This document shows positions 10,950 to 22,366 of a stretch of 64,000 nt of DNA, one piece after another. The notes under the pieces are model-generated. The model made no database searches. It worked only from the letters and a program-made list of their open reading frames with translations, and was not told the origin of the DNA. The stretch is from Alisma plantago-aquatica (lineage: Eukaryota > Streptophyta > Magnoliopsida > Alismatales > Alismataceae). The stretch spans positions 1,411,656,894 through 1,411,720,893 of the forward strand of contig OY856412.1 of NCBI GenBank assembly GCA_963693085.1, read 5' to 3'. A program made the translations under genes and the position numbers. Each line of letters opens with the position of its first letter. Position 1 is the stretch's first letter.

Positions 10950-11790
10950 CGCATCAGTGTAACTCTTTACAGTGAACCCTTCCTTATCTCCATAGAACTA
11001 GTACTTCTCAAGTACTTATCAAGTTCTTATGGTATTCCAGTAACCCTTACTGGAACTAGATAGACATCCACTCGTCATGTCCCACATACGAGTTATCAGG
11101 ATGAGCACATCATATTGTTATGTCCCACATACAAGATGATGAATGCATTTTGTTCTTTCCATGTCCTTACATGCAAGATAATGGGATAATTACATACATG
11201 ATAGATCCATATCTATTCTTAGTGTTCCCATTCTTCATAAGAATTGGACATTTGGCCTTGGGATACTAATTCCATGTAATCATGGACACGTTTTCTCCCA
11301 CTGAATCTGTGTATACTAAACCATTCAGTATATATTGCCAATGTATGCTCTCTCTTTTCATGTCAAGAGGTTTTCAAGAACTATCTCTATAGATCTCTAT
11401 TCCTATCACATAGGAAACGTCTCTATCTTCCTTAAAGATAATTTCCACTTTTGGATTTCCATTCTAGAACATTTCCATTTCACATCAATATGTGGAATGT
11501 GAATACGCTCCCACTAAATCACATATCCCTTCTTTATCTTTGACATATTAGTCAAACCCTCTGACTATATCATCAAAGTGAATATCTAGCTCTGAGTTGC
11601 TTGCACTTAATCAATCACATTGATTAGTCCATTGTAACTTATAGACTTCATTTGCATTAATGGATTCATAAACCTTATAGGTTGTGTCACGTACACATCC
11701 TTGTCTTATTCCTCATAGGAATGCAGTTTTAGTATCCATATGACAAATCTTTTAGTCATTAAGTTGCAATCAACAAACATCATCCTTCTC
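10950..11790 (-). pseudogene. pol: Copia reverse transcriptase remnant
   Basis: On the minus strand near 11760 the translation reads MDTKTAFL (family form MDVKTAFLNG), then YKVYE, then near 11640 EVYKLQW and DIHFDDIVRGFD, where relatives have KVCKLQRSIYGLKQ and IRFDQ...SFGF. Near 11400 IEIYRDSS corresponds to the usual I.I.RDRS block, and near 11230 AKCPILMKN to the block before the conserved YASAVGS region. Many stops and frame changes are present. RNase H, expected between 10510 and 10950, is not readable. The match is partial but in the correct order and strand. Confidence 0.6.
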
Positions 11791-13317
11791 AAAATGCTAT
11801 CCATGTGTCTTAACATTTAAGACTCATTCACACTTATGGATTATATCCCAATGGGTGCTACCACCAAGGTCATACCTTATGGTTTACATGGAAGTCATTT
11901 AGGATGTAATGGTCACAAACCATAACTCAAACTAAGGTTCCTCATATTCATCTAGATAGTTGACTCATCACATGACCAACTCATCACATAGATAATTGAG
12001 GTGTATCTGTTAAATATCACTCCCACTATTTTGTTCAAACTGATAGCCTCACCATCAATTCGGAAGATTGCAGTGAACAACCTTCTAGTGGGTCAAGATC
12101 CATATTTCATCAAGTCATGAGTCAGCTTTGGCTGATCGCCCACAATCTTGATTATTTAGGTAGGCCATCATGCCAATTGCATCATATGCAACTCTTCATG
12201 AATGAACATGCACAACATCTTTCCATGAACATTTCGTTCCTCTAGTCTTAGACGCTCTAAGAATCACTAGTTAAGTCTAACCCAAAAGCCGACACGGTAA
12301 ACATGCACCCTGCTTTGGCAGAACCTACATGTTTACCCTTCACACTTCCATGAGATAGACGGAGCACCACACTTTGGCATAACCTATGCTTGGTTGATCA
12401 AGTTTTTCATGTGTTTTGCTAATGGAAGGCGTAAAAGACTTAATATTTAGATGAGGGATTTGGTTTTATAGGTACATATACATATCCAATCACCACAATA
12501 TATAGTATGTATCATATACATGCTATATCCCACATAAAACATGTGAAACGATAAAAGCAATGATTATGACCATCCTAATGTGATTCCTCGAGCTAAGAGG
12601 AATCACGGTCATCTAGGTCTACATCACATGCAACCTTTCCATGATGAAGTGCTATATCTGTCTGAGTTGATCAACTCATCACATGAATGGCCTGCTCACC
12701 CTGGCCCGATCGTCTGGGTGCTACCAGCCGATCGGTTGGCTCCTCTAACCGATCAGTTTTCCTGATCGTCGTGCATCTCCTCATGGCCGCCACCCGATCA
12801 TCTCGCTCCTTGAACTGGTCATTTGGATCGCCAACTGATCGGTTCACGCCTTGAACCGATCGTCTCATTTGCGTTAGGTTGTCCGCCGTTCTTTGACATA
12901 ATAGGAAATAAAATCTATCCTATTTACAATTTGTATTGGGAAACCCCGAGTTACATTCGGGGGGAGAAAAGGTAGGAAAGAAATCTTGAGTTATCTCGAG
13001 TTACATCAGGAATAAGAGATAGGGGATCGGTGCGTAGACCGAGATGCAAGCAACCACATACAACCAAGCACACATACATAGGGTTTATTGGCCATAACCA
13101 CGCTATACATCCACCACAAAACTCATTTAAGGGCGACGCGTATCGATTGCATTCATATTATATATCATATATGTATATTGGGATTTGTGGATTTAGGATT
13201 GGACATGCATAAAGCCAATTTTATTCGCATTGTATGTGATAAATAAAGGAGACAAACCAAAATCGATCATATCGACAATCCTAAAATATCGAGCAGTTGA
13301 CCTAGCTTCAATACCAC
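11791..13317 (-). other. Copia interior without readable coding, degraded primer site
   Basis: No gag, protease or integrase motif could be read. At 13305-13316 the minus strand reads TGGTATTGAAGC, a three-mismatch form of the initiator tRNA-Met site TGGTATCAGAGC, directly inside the 5' LTR. A palindrome cluster lies at 12705-12866. TATA-like runs occur near 12498-12530. Confidence 0.5.
12705..12866 (-). promoter_or_regulatory. Internal cluster of CCGATCGG-type motifs in copia element
   Basis: Several versions of AACCGATCGGTT and half-sites (GATCGTC, GATCAG) are spaced 15-30 bases apart. The same word is repeated in this element's LTR (13960-14334 and 9280-9315). On the minus strand this cluster is inside the element, as in the Athila and SIRE-like elements, but no ORF2 is readable downstream. 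Confidence 0.55.
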
Positions 13318-15506
13318 TATTGGGTTTTAGGGGAGACAGAGAAGGCAGCGGAAACTAAAATTTTCTTCTCCCCAAACCCAAAATAAAGGAAACGTGTCAA
13401 CGTCTATACAATAGGAAGGATGGTTTGTTGAGGCATACCTTGTCCCAAGGCTTGATCGACGAAGTTACCTCACAGCTTGCACGGTCTTCACCACCAGTCT
13501 TGGACGGTGTCTGTGCAGCTCCTGGTCTCACCGGGACTGTTAGGACTGACAGCTGTCCTCTAAGAGGTAGAACTCTCCCGCCTCTGAAGTAGTCCACACA
13601 GACCACCTAGAACTCTGATCTCCTTGTCCCACAAGGAATCGAAAGGAGTGCACCCTCCTATCGGCGTACTAGTCACCGACACACTCTCCTGCCACCAGTC
13701 ACTTTCTGTAGTTGTCTTTCCCTTGCTGTGCCTCCCTTATCGGGTATCACTTGCTCAGGCTCTCTCTTGGTTACCAAAACCAAAGAGAACGACAACTTTG
13801 TAGAGCAACTGGTGCACTGAGTTGTGTTCTGAGAAGCCCCCACTACCCCTATATATATAGGAGAGTCATGGGATAGGGTTCTCTACCCCGGGCAATGCGG
13901 GATTAATGTAGGAGTAGAAGGGTTCGAGATTTTCTACAAAAACAACCAACTGTGCTAGCTGAATCGATCGTTTCATGCATGAAACAGTCAGTTGGGGAGT
14001 TGAGCCGATTGGTTCAAACCTCAACTGATCGGTTGGGGTACCTGATCCGATCGGTTTGTGGTCCTGATCCAACTCAAATTGACTTCCAAATTTGTTTCTG
14101 ATTAATAAAATATTAATCCTTGTCCAAATTGAATTTGTACAAGTGAAACAAATTGTATTTGCAAAATAGTCTTCTCACTTTCCAAACGATCTCGGTTAGA
14201 CCAGTTGAGCCGATCGGTTCAACCCTTCAACCGGTCGTCTCAACTAGTCTTGAGCTGATCGGTTCATCACATGAGCTGATTGGTTCACCAACCTGAGCCG
14301 ATCGGTTCAACTCTTGAGCCGATCGGTTGGAGCAATAGACTATGCAAACTAATCAATTGCAGTTTCAATCAATCTGATACTCTAATCAATCAGTCCAACA
14401 CCTTGAACACTATGATACCAAGATATCAATTGATTGAGTGTTTAATTAAACTACTAAACTCATTTAGTAATCAATATAAACATCGTTTGTGGATAAACTT
14501 CTCTTCCAGGTTAAATCCTATGTGTGTGACCCTGCAGGTCCATTTCACGTTGGCAGTGAAAGTCCATAACACTTATGACTTCACAAGAAAAGAGTGGTGC
14601 CTAGTCGCACATCAGTGCTACCCAAGTGAAATATAAAGTTGGAGAACAACTTTCAATCCTACAATCTGTGAATGGTGTTACAATGAATGTATAATTCCTT
14701 TGTCACTGATATCCCAAATGAACTCAAGGCATGGATCAGTCATCCTGTCAACGTTCGTTCACTTTCTTGATCTCATAGTAGATTGGAGGAGATATGTATG
14801 ACATCAATTTCACATATTGATTCACACATGTGTGTGCATGCCTATCTCAATCCTACTCATCAAGTGGCCATGGATATCAAACTCCCTTAGGAGGGACAAA
14901 TCCCATATCTATCACTCACCCCTCAAAAGCCCCATGTGTCAAAGCCACCCAATCATCACCTTATGTTTTAGGACGGCGTTTGATGATGTCAAAGTGTACC
15001 CAATGACATGTGTTGAGTGTAGTGATTTCAGGTCAAAGAATCACACTCACCACCATCACTGTGAGAACTGACTGTGACTACCATGTCATGGTTCCATGTG
15101 TCAAACTCATGGTGGGTTTGTCCGGTAAACTTGTTCTCTAACAAGTACCTATGTGTTTGGTTTGATATCTACATATAATGACTAATGAGATTCTGTCATC
15201 AACCAACACCACAATCTAGTCTTGTGTGTCATTTTTGTCTATCTACCTTCCGCAATGACATCCGACTAGGGACATAATAAGAATGTACAAACTCTTAGCA
15301 TCTGTATGATCTCATCATTCAGGTCCTCAACCTGAAAGCATACATCATTGAGTACTGTCATTCTCTAGACATTCAATCTGTTCTATCACTATCTCATATG
15401 ATTGAATCAGAAAGAATTGGAAGCTTGCATTTGATCTTTAACAAATCAATCTTAATGTATCCCACCAATCATCCCATGATTAGCTCTCAGGGCATACATA
15501 CCAACA
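13318..15506 (-). repeat. Copia 5' LTR
   Basis: About 2189 bp. Its inner end (plus strand 13318, TATTGGG, probably once TGTTGGG) lies next to the degraded primer site and its outer end is CA at 15506. A strong TATA box lies on both strands at 13850-13859 (TATATATATA). On the minus strand, motif clusters lie 100-480 bp upstream of it. Bases 14284-15506 align to the 3' LTR remnant at 9266-10495. Confidence 0.82.
13960..14334 (-). promoter_or_regulatory. GATCGGTT motif cluster in copia LTR U3
   Basis: Repeats of (G)AGC(C/T)GAT(C/T)GGTT, often as direct pairs about 12-20 bases apart, occur at about 13962-14056 and 14207-14334. The core CCGATCGG is itself palindromic. The cluster ends about 100 bp upstream (minus strand) of the TATA box at 13850-13859. 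Confidence 0.75.
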
Positions 15507-16922
15507 ACAAGGATGTGATGCTTTCTTAGCTCGTGTTGTGGATACCAAGGTAGTAGGTCCTAGTATCCAGGAGGTACCAGTGGTGCAAGAATTTGAGGAT
15601 GTCTTTCCTGAGGAATTTCCTAGCATTCCCCCTCCTAAAGAGATAGAGTTTGAGATCAATCTTGTTCTTGGAACACAACCCATAGCACAATTAGCAAATA
15701 GAATGGCACCAACAGAGATGCATAAGTTAAAGAAATAGTTACAAGAACTATTAGAGAAGGGTTTTATCAGGCCGAGCACTTCCCTTTGGAGTGCTCCCAT
15801 GTTGTTTGTCAAAAAGAAGGATGGTTCAATGAGGCTGTGTATAGACTACAGACAGTTGAACAAGGTGACAATAAAGAATAAGTATCCTTCACTGAGGATT
15901 CATGATCTATTTGATCAGTTGAGAGGTGCCACTGTGTTTTCAAAGATAGACCTGAGGTCAGGTTACCAGCAGTTAAGAATTAAGGCTGATGACATGCCCA
16001 AGTCAGCTTTTAGGACTAGGTATGGTCATTATGAGTTTGTGGTTATGCCATTTGGGCTAACTAATGCACCTACAACTTTTATGGATCTAATGAATAGGGT
16101 GTTTAGACCTTATCTTGATCAATGTGTGGTCGGGTTCATAGATGATATCCCGATATACTCCAAGGATAGTCAACATCATGAGAAACACCTTCGCCAGACA
16201 TTGATGTTGTTGAGGCAGCATCAACTATATGCTAAGTTCAGCAAGTGTGAATTCTGGTTATCTGAAGTGTCTTTTCTGGGCCATGTTATATCTGCAAAAG
16301 GTGTCTGTGTTGATCCCAAGAAAGTTGAATATGTACTAGAATGGGAACAACCAAAGATACTGAAAGAGATCCGTAGTTTCCTAGGTCTGGAAGGTTACTA
16401 CAGGAGGTTCATCAAAGACTTCAGTTCTATAGCATTACTCCTAACTAGGTTAACCAGGAAGGATGTTCCTTTTGCTTGGAATGACAAGTGTCAATGTTCT
16501 TTCTAGCTTTTGAAAGAAAATTTGACTAGTGCACCGGTGTTAGTACTGCCAGAACAAGGAAAAGGCTATATTGTCTTGTGTGATGCTTCAAAGAATGGGT
16601 TGGGATGCGTGTTGATGCAGGATAAAAATGTGATTGTTTTTGCTTCACAACAGCTTAAGAAACATGAGGAGAATTACCCAACACATGATCTGGAGCTTGC
16701 AGTGGTGGTCCATGCCTTAAAGATCTAGAGACACCATCTTCATGGAGAAAAGTGTCAGATCTTCACTGACCACAAGAATCTACAGTATATCTTCTCAAAA
16801 CATGAGATGAATATGAGGCAGAGGAGATGGATGGAGCTTATTAAGGATTATGATTGCACAATAGACTACCATCCAAGGAAAGCAAATGTGGTAGCTGATG
16901 CATTGAGTAGAAAGTCATCTTC
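15507..16922 (+). pseudogene. pol: Chromovirus A reverse transcriptase and RNase H
   Basis: The reading starts with VVQEFEDVFPEEFPSIPP, the usual linker before RT. RT blocks are [52 protein letters not shown], the active-site block [10 protein letters not shown], and [16 protein letters not shown]. RNase H shows [32 protein letters not shown] and KANVVADALSRK. One frame holds throughout, broken by TAG at 15736, 16504 and 16726. Each stop replaces a residue that is Gln or Trp in relatives. The catalytic aspartates are retained. Confidence 0.92.
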
Positions 16923-18299
16923 ATTATCAGTGGTAGATAATGCATAATTAAATTCCTTGATATGCCATAAGAGAGATATGCTAGTGTCTCTTTTCTAGAT
17001 GAATGTACAACTAGAAGTTTCCTTGCTGGAAGGATTGTTGGCATAGTTAGAAGTGAAATCTAACTTGAGACAGCAAATTCATGATGCACAACAGAATGAT
17101 ACTGTGATATAGAATATCCAATTAGGGATTCACAGTGAAAAGTATGATGGATTTCATGAGGCAGATGATGGTACAGTTTGTTACCACAATAGGATAGTAG
17201 TTCCTGATGTTGATGGGTTGAGGAAGATGGTACTTGAGGAGGCTCACTCCTCCATGTATGCAATGCATCCTGGAAGTACCAAGATGTACTAAAATTTGAA
17301 AGACATGTATTGATGGCCAAGTCTAAAGCATGATGTGGCAGAGTTCATTGCCAAATGTCCAGTTTGTCAGCAGGTGAAGGCTGAGCACCAGAAGCCTGTA
17401 GGGACATTACAACCTTTTCCAATACCACATTGGAAATGGGATCATATTACTATGGACTTTGTGGTTGGTCTTCCTAGGACAACCAAGGGTCATGATTCCA
17501 TATGGGTTATAGTAGACAGATTAACTAAGTCATCTCATTTTCTGCCAGTTAAGATGACGTTTATAGTAGAGAAATTGGCACAAATATATGTTGATGAGAT
17601 AGTCCGTCTGCATGGCATTCTAGTGACTATAGTTTCTGATAGAGGTCTACAGTTTACAAGTCATTTTTAGGAGTGTCTACATTCTGCAATGGGAATACAA
17701 CTGAGATTCAGCACAACTTTTCATCTGCAGACCGATGGCCAGTTTGAAAGGACTATTCAGACCTTAGAGGATCTCTTAAGGGCATGTGTGCTGCAATTTC
17801 TTGGTAGTTGGGATGTACATATGACTCTGATAGAGTTTCTGTACAACAATAGCTATCAAAGAATCATAGATATGGCTCCTTATGAGGCTCTATATGAGAG
17901 ATGATGTCAGTCTCCTCTTTGCTGATATGACACAGGTGAATATCAACTTTTGGGTCCTGAGCTAGTACAACAGACTACAGAAAAGATTAAAGTGATACAA
18001 CAACAGTTGAAAGTAGCCCATGACATGCAAAAATCTTATGCAGACAACTTGAGTTCCAAGTGGGAGATAAAGTATATCTTAAGGTTTCTCCTTTGAAAGG
18101 TGTACTGAGGTTTGGAAAGAAGGGTAAGTTAGCTCCTAGATTTATGGGACAATACCCTATCCTAGCTCATGTCGGAAAGGTAGCATATAAGTTGGAGCTA
18201 CCACTAGAGCTACATAGATTGCATAATGTCTTTCACATCTCTATGTTGAGGAAATGCCATCCAGATACTGACCAGACAATCCAACCAGTAGAGGTTTAG
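16923..18299 (+). pseudogene. pol: Chromovirus A integrase
   Basis: The same frame continues through a His/Cys zinc region ending KCPVCQQVKAEHQKP (about 17345-17400). The catalytic core follows: MDFVVGLPRTTKGHDSIWVIVDRLTKS, with the first Asp in TMDFVV, the second in IVSDRGLQFTSHF, and the Glu in QTDGQFERTIQTLEDLL. The C-terminal part after a frameshift (17905-18060) reads GDKVYLKVSPLKG, LAPRFMGQYPIL and LPLELHRLHNVFHISMLRK. Further in-frame stops near 16948, 16999, 17047, 17113, 17290, 17311 and 17668 are TAG, TAA or TGA, each one transition from Gln or Trp. The copy is inactive. Confidence 0.9.
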
Positions 18300-18480
18300 T
18301 TAGATGATGATATCTCCTATGTTGAGGGTCCTATGTTGATCCTAGATAGAAGGGTGAAAAAGATGAAGAGAAAAGATATAATACTAGTGAAATTTTTGTG
18401 AAATACTCATGTCATAGAGGAATCCACATGGGAACTAGACAATGATATGTGTATAAAATACCCATCTCTTTTTGCGTAGG
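18300..18480 (+). pseudogene. Chromovirus A chromodomain
   Basis: Downstream of integrase the reading gives DISYVEGPMLILDRRVKKMKRKDIILVKF, a stop, then THVIEESTWELDNDM and YPSLFA. This is the C-terminal chromodomain of Tekay/Del chromoviruses, which in the family is thought to direct integration to heterochromatin. It ends 35 bp before the 3' LTR. Confidence 0.85.
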
Positions 18481-18515
18481 ATTTCAGGGCGAAATCCTTG
18501 TTAGGGGTTTATAGT

Positions 18516-21162
18516 TGTAAGGCCCCTAAACTTGCTTAATGAGTTGAATGAGCTTAGTTATCTTAATTGAATTCTTATAACCCTAATATAACCTTTTGTT
18601 ATGTTTTATAATCATAATACAAGATTAAGTTTCAAATTTGATCCAATTTGGACAGTGTTTGAGCAAGTTATGCAATTTTTTGTACATTTTGGACTTTTCT
18701 GCAATTTACCCAATTGAGGGGTTTTCTTTGAAAATTTTCACATACATTATGTTCCTTAGATGTTATATTATAATTCTTGAGATTTTTGAGCCATGGGGCT
18801 CCTAGTTGAGTCATAGTTTGAAGGTGTTTTCCTCAAGGGTATTTTAGGGTTTACCCCTTCATGAATGAGCTATCTTTAATAGCTACCAACTAATGAATTA
18901 TGTGATTGGCTGGGAAATTCGACAAAGGAAAGATAAACATGTCAATGTGGATGGTGGGGGATCTTCTTGTGTGTGTACTTGTATATTCTTAATAATTTAA
19001 GGCCATAGACACATGGGGAAGCTACTTTTATACCTCATGCTTGCTTCTATCCTTATCCATGGGCTATATTTACCTCTTCTTTTCCCAAATTTGAAACTAT
19101 GCTTCCTTTATCTTTCATCTAATCTTTAGCAACGAATCCATTCTGTTTTTCTGTGGAACCAACTGCTCTAAGGTAGAAGACAACCTCTTTTTGGAGAAGA
19201 AGGTCTCTTAGAGCTCCATCTAGCCATACCTAGGGTTTCCAAGGTCATCTTTTAGGGATTTCGACCAAGGCAAGTTATTTTCTTCCTTCCTTCTCCATTT
19301 TTCTTTCTCTTCTCCTTCCTTAGACATTCCTCCAGGTTATAACCCTACTATTCCATGGTGAAAGTGGCTCTAGAACTCAAAAATATATCCTTCTTGTTTC
19401 TTTTTCTAGGATTTTGCTTCTTTGTGGAGAGAAGTACTTATTTGGCCAAGTTCAGATCTGAATCCAAGGTTTTTTTGCCCTATTTGTTCGAGATTATTTC
19501 TTTTTGGGATCTTACCTACTCTATAGAGGTGAGTTATATAACATTCTTCACTTATATTGCTTACTAGAAGCTTGTTAGTTCATGTTTATGCCTTAATGTG
19601 TTGAATTAAGCATAGAGAAACCATGTTTGTTTAGAATTACGAATTTTTGTGGTGTTCCCTATTTTTTCCAGTTCTATATGAACTTGTAAACATGTGTACA
19701 TCCTTTCTAGGTGTAACATGATCTGGGATAGGTTAATAGCAACAACCTATGGTGCTATGTACAAAACAATTGATGGTTCAAATTAGGATTTCAAGCTATT
19801 TCCTTCCCTATCACACAACTGATGGTCATACCATTCAACAACCAATAGTGTTGCTATCTTGGAAACTGATGTTCATGATGAAGGGTGTCAAATTTATGGT
19901 GACAACCAATGTTCACATCCTTAGATCAGGTTTTGTCTCAATTAGACGTATACTTATCTTCCACTAAGTATTCTAATGATGTTATCAATTGATGATGACA
20001 TTAGCTTAATATTTGATGGTGTTAACTGAATATATTATTGATCTAACAACCAATGATGACCTAATGATCACAATTAATGGTGTATCATGTCATCACCATA
20101 TATGATGAGTTAATAATGTAATTATAGATTTGATTAAACCTTGAACCAATGGTTCCTTGGTTTAGTTGATCTAATGGTTAGACCTATACTTCAATTGATA
20201 ACCTTGAACAAGGAGCCTGATCCAATGAATAATATTGGATGCTTCAACATCCAATGGATTAGAATAAATCACATGGTATTATATGTCGGTCCTAGTGATG
20301 ATAATTCGATGGTTCAATACCATTAATTTGTAGTCTTACCTTTGCCATCATACAGTTATATTTGATAAATCACTATAATAAGTATATGTGTAACTCCCAT
20401 GTGATCTAGCTTGTTATACCTAACCTTAGTGTAATTATATGATGTTGATTGGTTATAATCGTACCTCTTGAATGATTAATGTGATAATGAATTACACTCT
20501 TCTTGTTTTGAAACCACATTGTAGTACTATTTGAATATCATAGTGCCTTGCCATGTTAGTATCTATGGACACATATGTGCTAATGATCTTTTGTGCCTTG
20601 TTTAAGATATGGAATGATGATAATGACCTTACTATGAATAATGTGATGGTCTTAATGACCTTTGGGCATGTTTGAAGCCATGATTGAGGTGAAATCCTCT
20701 TCATGTTCCAATAAGGGTTAAAACCCTAGAACTTGTGATAAGATATTGGTATCTTGTAAAAGTATGATGATAAGTGTGGTCCATTAATTTGCAATGAATG
20801 ATTGCATGTGGTAATGTGATTATGATTTATATCTCAAATGTTTTATATATTTTGAAGTTGTTATACATATACTCTTGTTAGAAAAGAATTAGGGTTTGAA
20901 TGTCCATTTGTATGATTTAGCCTTAATTCACCCAATTGGCATAACTAATTAAGTGAAACTCTAATCATGTAGTGCCCTGTGCCATAGATCTATCTGAGTG
21001 TCAGAAATTTCCAGATAGTGAAACAAGTATTCCTATGGGATACTCGGAGCGCATAATGATGCGTATGCGGGGTTCTTATCATCCTGAATTCAAGTGTCAG
21101 GGTGGATGACAGTGGTCATACCTAGCCCTCAGTTTGAGAATAGTTGTGGTCGTGTCTCGGTG

Positions 21163-21223
<61 letters not shown>

Positions 21224-22263
21224 AGATTGGAGGAGAACTGTGGTTTTACCCCGGATGGTAGGGTATGCGTACCCACCTCCTTTCACTAGTGTCGTGACCT
21301 ATACCAAGGATGAACTAGGTTGTTAGTAGCTTGACATTATGTGTCATTGTGGCAGACTCGTACTGATCGGGGGCGGAGAAGATCTTAGGATTTCGGCTCT
21401 TCCTAGATCTTATATGGCATTGATTTTGGCTTAGTAGTTTTCAGTTGGGATTTGAGTGGTATTTCTCAAATCCCTCAGGGCAATGTAATAAAAGAAGTGA
21501 TACCAGCTGTGTAGTATAATTGCTAGGGTTTAATACATATCACATTGGTTGATTAACCCTTGTCTTGTCTTTACACTACATAGTTCTTACATGATGCAGA
21601 CTTATGAAAATTGTGCAATTCTACTTGATGTTACAACTTATTTGCTTAACTGCTTAGCATGCTTAAACTGTACAATCCATTCATATTTCTTATTCAATAC
21701 TGTAACTGTTCAATGTATTTACTATTAATTAATATGTTATAATCAATATATGTTGGAGAGAGTTATATCTCTCGCTGGGATTGGGTCTCTCCTATGGGTC
21801 ACCACATTTTTTTAGGTGGTTGCAGGTAATGAGGTCGAGGTCGCACTGTGGAAGAGAACCAACCTGGTGATCAATAGATTCAAAAGGTTGGTTAGTTGTA
21901 GATGTTAGTAGTAGAGTCCTAGTGTTGTCCCTGTGCTCTCAAGTCTGGGTATGGGATGTATTTCCTAGATGATATACTCGTATCGACATCAGATTTTTGT
22001 AGTATGCCAATGTTTGTAAATATATGCATGTACATGTGAAATATCTTTTGTATGCAGGATGTGATTAAGGTCTTTGGACCCATATGTAAATACTTGTTAC
22101 AGTATATTAGAATGGAATGATGGACCTTTTGTAAATGTTCTAGAGTTTATTTACATTGTTGGAATCAGTTTTAATTATTCCACATTTTTTACTATGTGAT
22201 AAATTAGTAGTTGATCATGTTTTGTGTTTTGAGTTATCTCATTTAGTGTGATGAGGTGTCACA
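18516..22263 (+). repeat. Chromovirus A 3' LTR
   Basis: It starts TGTAAGGCCCC directly after the polypurine-like TTAGGGGTTTATAG (18501-18514) and ends TGTCACA at 22263. The length of 3748 bp is usual for this lineage. A stretch at 18680-18910 is clearly related to 40230-40460 in the LTR of element X, so the two are subfamilies. ORFs inside are short and not credible. A (TA)n tract lies at 21165-21219. Confidence 0.8.
21165..21219. repeat. (TA)n microsatellite
   Basis: About 27 uninterrupted TA units inside the chromovirus A LTR. Confidence 0.97.
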
Positions 22264-22352
22264 GACGAGCTCCAAGCAAGAAGAGAGAAGGAAAGAGGTG
22301 TAAAGAATTTAGTTGAATGCAAGGAGAGAGGCTAGTAAATGGTTGGAGAGAG
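22264..22352. other. Unassigned flank between chromovirus LTR and LINE
   Basis: A purine-rich stretch, mostly GA. If the chromovirus integrated with a 5-bp duplication, 22264-22268 (GACGA) would be one copy. Nothing coding is seen. Confidence 0.5.
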
Positions 22353-22366
22353 AGAGAAAGGAGGTT
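22353..22366. repeat. LINE target-site duplication, left
   Basis: AGAGAAAGGAGGTT, identical to 23761-23774. The A-rich start fits the preference of L1 endonuclease. Confidence 0.92.

Larger units (their letters stand above)
9266..15506 (-). mobile_element. Decayed Ty1/copia element (Tork/Angela-like), internally deleted
   Basis: On the minus strand the order is 5' LTR (15506-13318), a mutated tRNA-Met primer site, about 2.8 kb of interior, polypurine tract, and the first 1230 bp of the 3' LTR (10495-9266). The LTR start reads TGTTGGTATGCCCTGAGAG, like Angela-type LTRs. The Athila element interrupts the 3' LTR at 9265/9266. Only RT remnants are recognisable, so most of gag, protease and integrase is missing or unreadable. 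The 5' LTR ends in CA at 15506 inside chromovirus coding sequence, so this element inserted into region 15507 onward. Confidence 0.8.
15507..22263 (+). mobile_element. Chromovirus A (Tekay/Del-like), 5' part displaced by copia insertion
   Basis: The plus-strand pol of a Ty3 chromovirus starts abruptly at the copia LTR end (15506) and runs through RT, RNase H, integrase and chromodomain to a 3' LTR at 18516-22263. Gag and protease must lie beyond the nested copia and Athila insertions, left of the window. Bases 15507-15511 (ACAAG) would be the copia target duplication; its partner is outside the window. Confidence 0.88.
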
